Shown piece by piece: positions 6,414 through 7,495 of a stretch of 7,495 bases of DNA. The translations under genes and the position numbers were made by a program. How positions within the stretch are numbered: the stretch's first letter is position 1; every line of letters begins with the position of its first letter. Origin of the DNA: Gammaproteobacteria bacterium (GTDB lineage: Bacteria; Pseudomonadota; Gammaproteobacteria; Magnimaribacterales; AG-339-G14); NCBI GenBank assembly GCA_002689405.1, contig NZFZ01000041.1, positions 1-7,495 on the forward strand. The letters are read 5' to 3'. Below the pieces are notes generated by a model that worked only from the letters and a program-made list of their open reading frames with translations, was not told the origin of the DNA and ran no database searches.

Positions 6414-7072
6414 TGAATCAAAAAGTTTTAGATATTTTCTTACCCAAAGAGAGATCATTGGATCAGTTGAAAAACTTTTCATTTTTAAAAAAATTGATCT
6501 ATGAAATTGAGTTATTTTTTAATAATGATGAAAATTTTTTATTACTAAACATTAAAGAAGATTTAATTAGAAATTATATATTTCATGCTTCTTTAAATTC
6601 CTATCAGACACAACCCAAAATAATCGATCTAAAAGAAAAGATTCTCAACCCAGAAGAATTTAAAAATCCAATGGTGTTTATAAAAAACTTATCAAGCGAT
6701 ACTTTAGACAAAGAATCAGAGATTTTTCTATTTAATGGCTTTAATTATTGTTTAAACCAAAATACTAAAATTCTATTTTCAAGTAATGATTTCATTAAAA
6801 ATTTAGATATTAAACTGGCAGATCTTGAATCAAGGTTGAATACCGTTTTACCTGTGGAGATTTTGAATCCTGCTGATGAAGAAAAAATGAATTTAATTAA
6901 CTTTGAACTTCAGCAAAGGGGCTTAGAAATCAATGACAAAGAAATGAAATATATATTTACGCATCATTCTCGCGATTTAAATAGTTTATTAAATTTGGCA
7001 GAAAAACTTGATGAAATCTCCCATCAAGAAAAAAAATCTATTTCAATAAATTTAATAAAGAAAATTATTTAA
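6413..7072 (+). CDS. hda: Hda-like DnaA regulatory inactivator with degenerate ATPase motifs
   Basis: In E. coli, Hda binds the DNA-loaded beta clamp and triggers ATP hydrolysis on DnaA, preventing re-initiation. The 219-residue protein (E. coli about 233) aligns over its length. Its N-terminal QKVLDIFLP (3-11) corresponds to the E. coli clamp-binding QLSLPLYLP. The box VII segment LADLESRL (135-142) retains the arginine finger as R141, and a sensor 2-like SRDLNSLL has R187. The nucleotide site is degraded: the Walker A equivalent at 48-54 reads KEDLIRN, so both glycines and the Ser/Thr are gone, and the Walker B aspartate is K91 in VFIKNL. The assignment is supported by position after DUF2066 and a phosphatidyltransferase gene. 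The ATG overlaps the previous stop by one base, with no Shine-Dalgarno site. Whether it still inactivates DnaA is open. Confidence 0.85.
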   Translation: MNQKVLDIFLPKERSLDQLKNFSFLKKLIYEIELFFNNDENFLLLNIKEDLIRNYIFHASLNSYQTQPKIIDLKEKILNPEEFKNPMVFIKNLSSDTLDKESEIFLFNGFNYCLNQNTKILFSSNDFIKNLDIKLADLESRLNTVLPVEILNPADEEKMNLINFELQQRGLEINDKEMKYIFTHHSRDLNSLLNLAEKLDEISHQEKKSISINLIKKII

Positions 7073-7075
7073 AAA

Positions 7076-7495
7076 CTATCTTAATTCAGGACAAACTAAA
7101 CAAATTAAACTCATTTCAATTTTTTTCTTACTGACAAGTCTTTGAATATCTATTGATTCTATAAAGCCAAAAAGGCTATAAGTTGAATTCAAAAAAGAAT
7201 TAAAAGATGCAAATAAATCTTCAAAAATTCCTGGAGAAGTAGATATATATTTTATTTTAAAATCCGAAATTCCTGATTTCTCTTCAAGAATTTTAATACC
7301 ATCTTGAAATACCCCAAGAGAGTCGACAAGATTATTTTGAAGAGCTGATTTGCCAGACCAAATTCTTCCTTGAGCAATCTTTTCAGTATTATCGATTGTT
7401 AACTGTCGGTTTTTTGACACAAGCTTGATAAATTTATTATAAGAACCATCGACATAACTTTGCATAAATGAAGATAAGTTATCATTAGGAGGTTC
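7076..7495 (-). CDS. sppA: Signal peptide peptidase SppA, C-terminal part (5' end outside window)
   Basis: SppA is an inner-membrane serine protease that degrades signal peptides left after protein export. Only the last 139 residues are present; the frame is open to the end of the window (EPPNDNLSSF precedes the methionine at 7465, which is internal). Matching features are GSYNKFIKLVSKNR, where E. coli has GYKRFITLVADAR; TEKIAQGRIWSGKSA followed by NLVDSLG, a highly conserved S49-family block; and the extreme C-terminus CLVCPELR, where E. coli SppA ends CLTCANMR. The last match favours the long 67-kDa type of SppA over SohB. The catalytic lysine and serine lie upstream, outside the window. 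It converges with hda, leaving three bases between stop codons, and no terminator hairpin is visible. Confidence 0.93.
   Translation of the reverse strand, partial: EPPNDNLSSFMQSYVDGSYNKFIKLVSKNRQLTIDNTEKIAQGRIWSGKSALQNNLVDSLGVFQDGIKILEEKSGISDFKIKYISTSPGIFEDLFASFNSFLNSTYSLFGFIESIDIQRLVSKKKIEMSLICLVCPELR

Overview
This is an AT-rich window, roughly 30% G+C by eye, and it is almost entirely coding. It looks like chromosomal core sequence from a streamlined marine gammaproteobacterium. A SAR86-like lineage is my best guess. The clade assignment is an inference from base composition, very short intergenic spaces and gammaproteobacterial gene order; the sequence does not prove it. There are no RNA genes, mobile elements, CRISPR arrays or phage genes. 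The only real intergenic region is the 50-base gap at 4817-4866.

Layout: (1) A rightward block, dnaX (5' end outside the window) - recR - dcd, covers clamp-loader tau/gamma, recombination mediator and dCTP deaminase. dnaX and recR overlap by 17 bases, and the usual intervening ybaB gene is absent. (2) A leftward block, purM - purN - DUF3108 gene, meets dcd tail to tail with one base between the stop codons. It encodes two steps of purine synthesis and an exported protein of unknown function. (3) A rightward block, DUF2066 gene - CDP-alcohol phosphatidyltransferase - hda, diverges from purM. Its internal junctions are one-base stop/start overlaps. (4) The 3' end of a leftward sppA meets hda tail to tail with three bases between the stops.

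The genes serve replication and its control (DnaX, Hda), DNA repair (RecR), nucleotide supply (Dcd, PurM, PurN) and envelope biology (phosphatidyltransferase, SppA, two exported DUF proteins). The purMN-DUF3108 block facing DUF2066...hda is a familiar gammaproteobacterial neighbourhood.

I do not see a wholly new system. Four points deserve a second look. The Hda homologue has lost the Walker A glycines and the Walker B aspartate but keeps the clamp-binding segment and the arginine finger. A run of ten A's lies exactly at the end of DnaX domain III, and a frameshift in either direction there stops within a few codons, as expected for a gamma-type short product. Full-length tau has almost no domain IV. 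The CDP-alcohol phosphatidyltransferase resembles the mitochondrial-type cardiolipin synthase more than E. coli PgsA.
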